Under the pieces are notes generated by a model, which ran no database searches, was not told where the DNA came from, and saw only the letters and a program-made list of their open reading frames with translations. From Vulcanimicrobiota bacterium (lineage in GTDB: Bacteria > Vulcanimicrobiota > Vulcanimicrobiia > Vulcanimicrobiales > Vulcanimicrobiaceae), in NCBI GenBank assembly GCA_030041115.1, contig JASHOM010000220.1, positions 1 through 33,365 of the forward strand: a stretch of 33,365 nt of DNA, written 5' to 3'. The position numbers were made by a program, and so were the translations under genes. The stretch's first letter is position 1. Each line of letters opens with the position of its first letter. Below are positions 32,361 to 33,365 of the stretch, piece after piece.

Positions 32361-33068
32361 GTGGTAAAATCCGCTTTGAAATGGTGGTGCATTGTCATTG
32401 GTGCGTGGCTTGGCACCGTTCTAATACTGTGCGCGACCAACCCTGGCCCTGACATTGGTATTGTTTTTTCATTTATGTTGGGACTGCTATATTACATGGC
32501 AGCCCGGCGGATCCTAAGTAGCAAAAGTTCGGCGCCAAGCGGCGGCGTAACGCTGCAGAGAACGCTAGGCCTCCTGCTTTGTACCGTTGGTATCTCGTTT
32601 CTTTTCATAGCTTCAGTTCTAGTAGTCATAACCTACAAGTGGATTACTTGGGATCCAATTGGACAATCGAATGATAGTGGTTGGGGCTACCTCTGGGGCA
32701 GGTGCCATACGCGGAGCTTTCCGCCGATAATCGGCCAAAATCACATGGTTGCGGTAATCCAATTCAGTGACTGCCCAGTGGTCTACATGGATGGAGTCTT
32801 CACGTATTTTGTGTTCGTAAAGACAGCGGACGCACCGTTAACTCATAATAATCTGGTCTTCAGGTATACCGCGACGACTGAGGGGATTGGCAATCCCCCT
32901 TCGGTCCGTTGGATCAGTGGCTCAACGTTAAGAATAGCGGTTGCGCCTAAGGCGATCGTGCAGGTAACTAGGCAAGAATCAAAGGAAGGTGCGATTGAAA
33001 TCCGTTATGATCTCGCTCCAGCGATCAAATCGCCGAGCGGCGCCTTCTGGCAGAGGCCCTTCCTTTGA
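32361..33068 (+). CDS. Low-GC membrane protein, unknown function
   Basis: The 235-residue product has three N-terminal hydrophobic helices (about 8-26, 31-48 and 66-92), then a soluble C-terminal domain (about 95-235), beta-rich, with two cysteines (GRCHTRSFPP and FSDCPVVY). I recognise no family. Codon and base use differ strongly from neighbours, with many ATA, TTA, AGA and AAT codons, indicating transfer. It starts with GTG 32361 and has only a weak ribosome site. It lies between a truncated regulator and a transposase. Confidence 0.65.
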   Translation: MVKSALKWWCIVIGAWLGTVLILCATNPGPDIGIVFSFMLGLLYYMAARRILSSKSSAPSGGVTLQRTLGLLLCTVGISFLFIASVLVVITYKWITWDPIGQSNDSGWGYLWGRCHTRSFPPIIGQNHMVAVIQFSDCPVVYMDGVFTYFVFVKTADAPLTHNNLVFRYTATTEGIGNPPSVRWISGSTLRIAVAPKAIVQVTRQESKEGAIEIRYDLAPAIKSPSGAFWQRPFL

Positions 33069-33102
33069 TTCCGAAGCCAAGCGCTGAAACTAGGCCTTGT
33101 TT

Positions 33103-33365
33103 TCAAAGGAGTAGGTTCACAAAATGCATGCTGGCGGCGATGAGGATCACAGCGGCGTAGTTGGCGGCAAGCTTTTCGTATCTCGTAGCTACGCGCCTCC
33201 ACTGCTTGAGCTTATTGATGCATCGGTCGATCACGTTGCGCTCGCGGTAGCGGGCTTTGTCGAACGTTATGGTCCGTTTCCGGTTCGAACGCGAGGGAAT
33301 GACGGGCTCGATGCCGCGTCGGCGCAAGGCAGTCCGTAGGGCCGCGCTGTCGTAGCCGTTGTCGC
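33103..33365 (-). mobile_element. IS5-family transposase, C-terminal part cut by window edge
   Basis: The minus-strand frame runs in from the right edge: DNGYDSAALRTALRRRGIEP, then VIPSRSNRKR, ARYRERNVIDRCINKLKQWR and RVATRYEKLAANYAAVILIA. This is the C-terminal half of an IS5-family (IS427-like) DDE transposase, including the conserved YRERN-Id-R-In-lK-rR region with the catalytic Glu. The stop at 33103 lies just inside the expected IS end; GGCCTTGTTTTCAAA at 33093-33107, next to a CTAG (33090-33093), is a candidate terminal repeat and target. The other end is outside the window. Confidence 0.9.

Overview
The window is high-GC bacterial chromosome, nearly fully coding apart from one AT-richer end. 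It probably comes from a diderm soil-type lineage that combines an outer-membrane lipid transport system (mlaE, mlaF, mlaD) with c-di-AMP signalling usually associated with Gram-positive bacteria (cdaA, ybbR, glmM and a ydaO-type riboswitch), an RqcH-like NFACT protein and a SpoIID/LytB protein. Candidatus Eremiobacterota (WPS-2) or a relative would fit, but this is inferred from gene content only.

Layout. 1-5500: SpoIID/LytB (cut by the left edge), queA, a collapsed quinone oxidoreductase remnant, a membrane protein of the PuuD N-terminal family with a 38-residue membrane peptide upstream, Fe/Mn superoxide dismutase, the NFACT protein, a small lipoprotein and a short-chain dehydrogenase remnant. 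5523-16361: a six-hairpin glycosidase, then gmk-rpoZ-glmS-rph-(113 aa unknown)-mlaE-mlaF on the plus strand, a ribbon-helix-helix gene on the minus strand, then mlaD-panE. 16344-18494: a DUF4097-like lipoprotein, a GH114-like lipoprotein and a small secreted protein. 18483-18937: 455 bp of repeats in front of a Xer-type tyrosine recombinase, followed by an ArsB-family permease. 21109-26194: mdh with two downstream genes, divergent glcF, then an STAS protein and a DUF1835 protein. 26244-27196: tRNA-Gln(UUG) with an inverted partial copy beside it, an NlpC/P60 hydrolase and its c-di-AMP riboswitch. 27272-30680: a minus-strand operon of an unknown protein, cdaA, ybbR and glmM. 30717-31936: rsgA and rpsT. 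31937-33365: a truncated LuxR-type HTH, an AT-richer membrane protein of unknown function and an IS5-family transposase cut by the right edge.

How the genes work together. GlmS and GlmM supply UDP-GlcNAc precursors for the envelope. CdaA makes c-di-AMP and lies in the same operon as its usual partners YbbR and GlmM. The next gene on that strand is a cell-wall hydrolase whose leader carries a c-di-AMP riboswitch, so the second messenger, its synthase and one of its targets lie within 4 kb. MlaEFD should move lipid between the membranes.

Most notable are the riboswitch with a possible Shine-Dalgarno-sequestering alternative pairing, the 51-bp repeat array ending at the start codon of a tyrosine recombinase, a rpsT promoter placed for a leaderless GTG-start mRNA, an inverted tRNA-Gln fragment, an MCE protein with an outer-membrane-like C-terminus, and three gene fragments (two internally deleted, one cut off at its 3' end).
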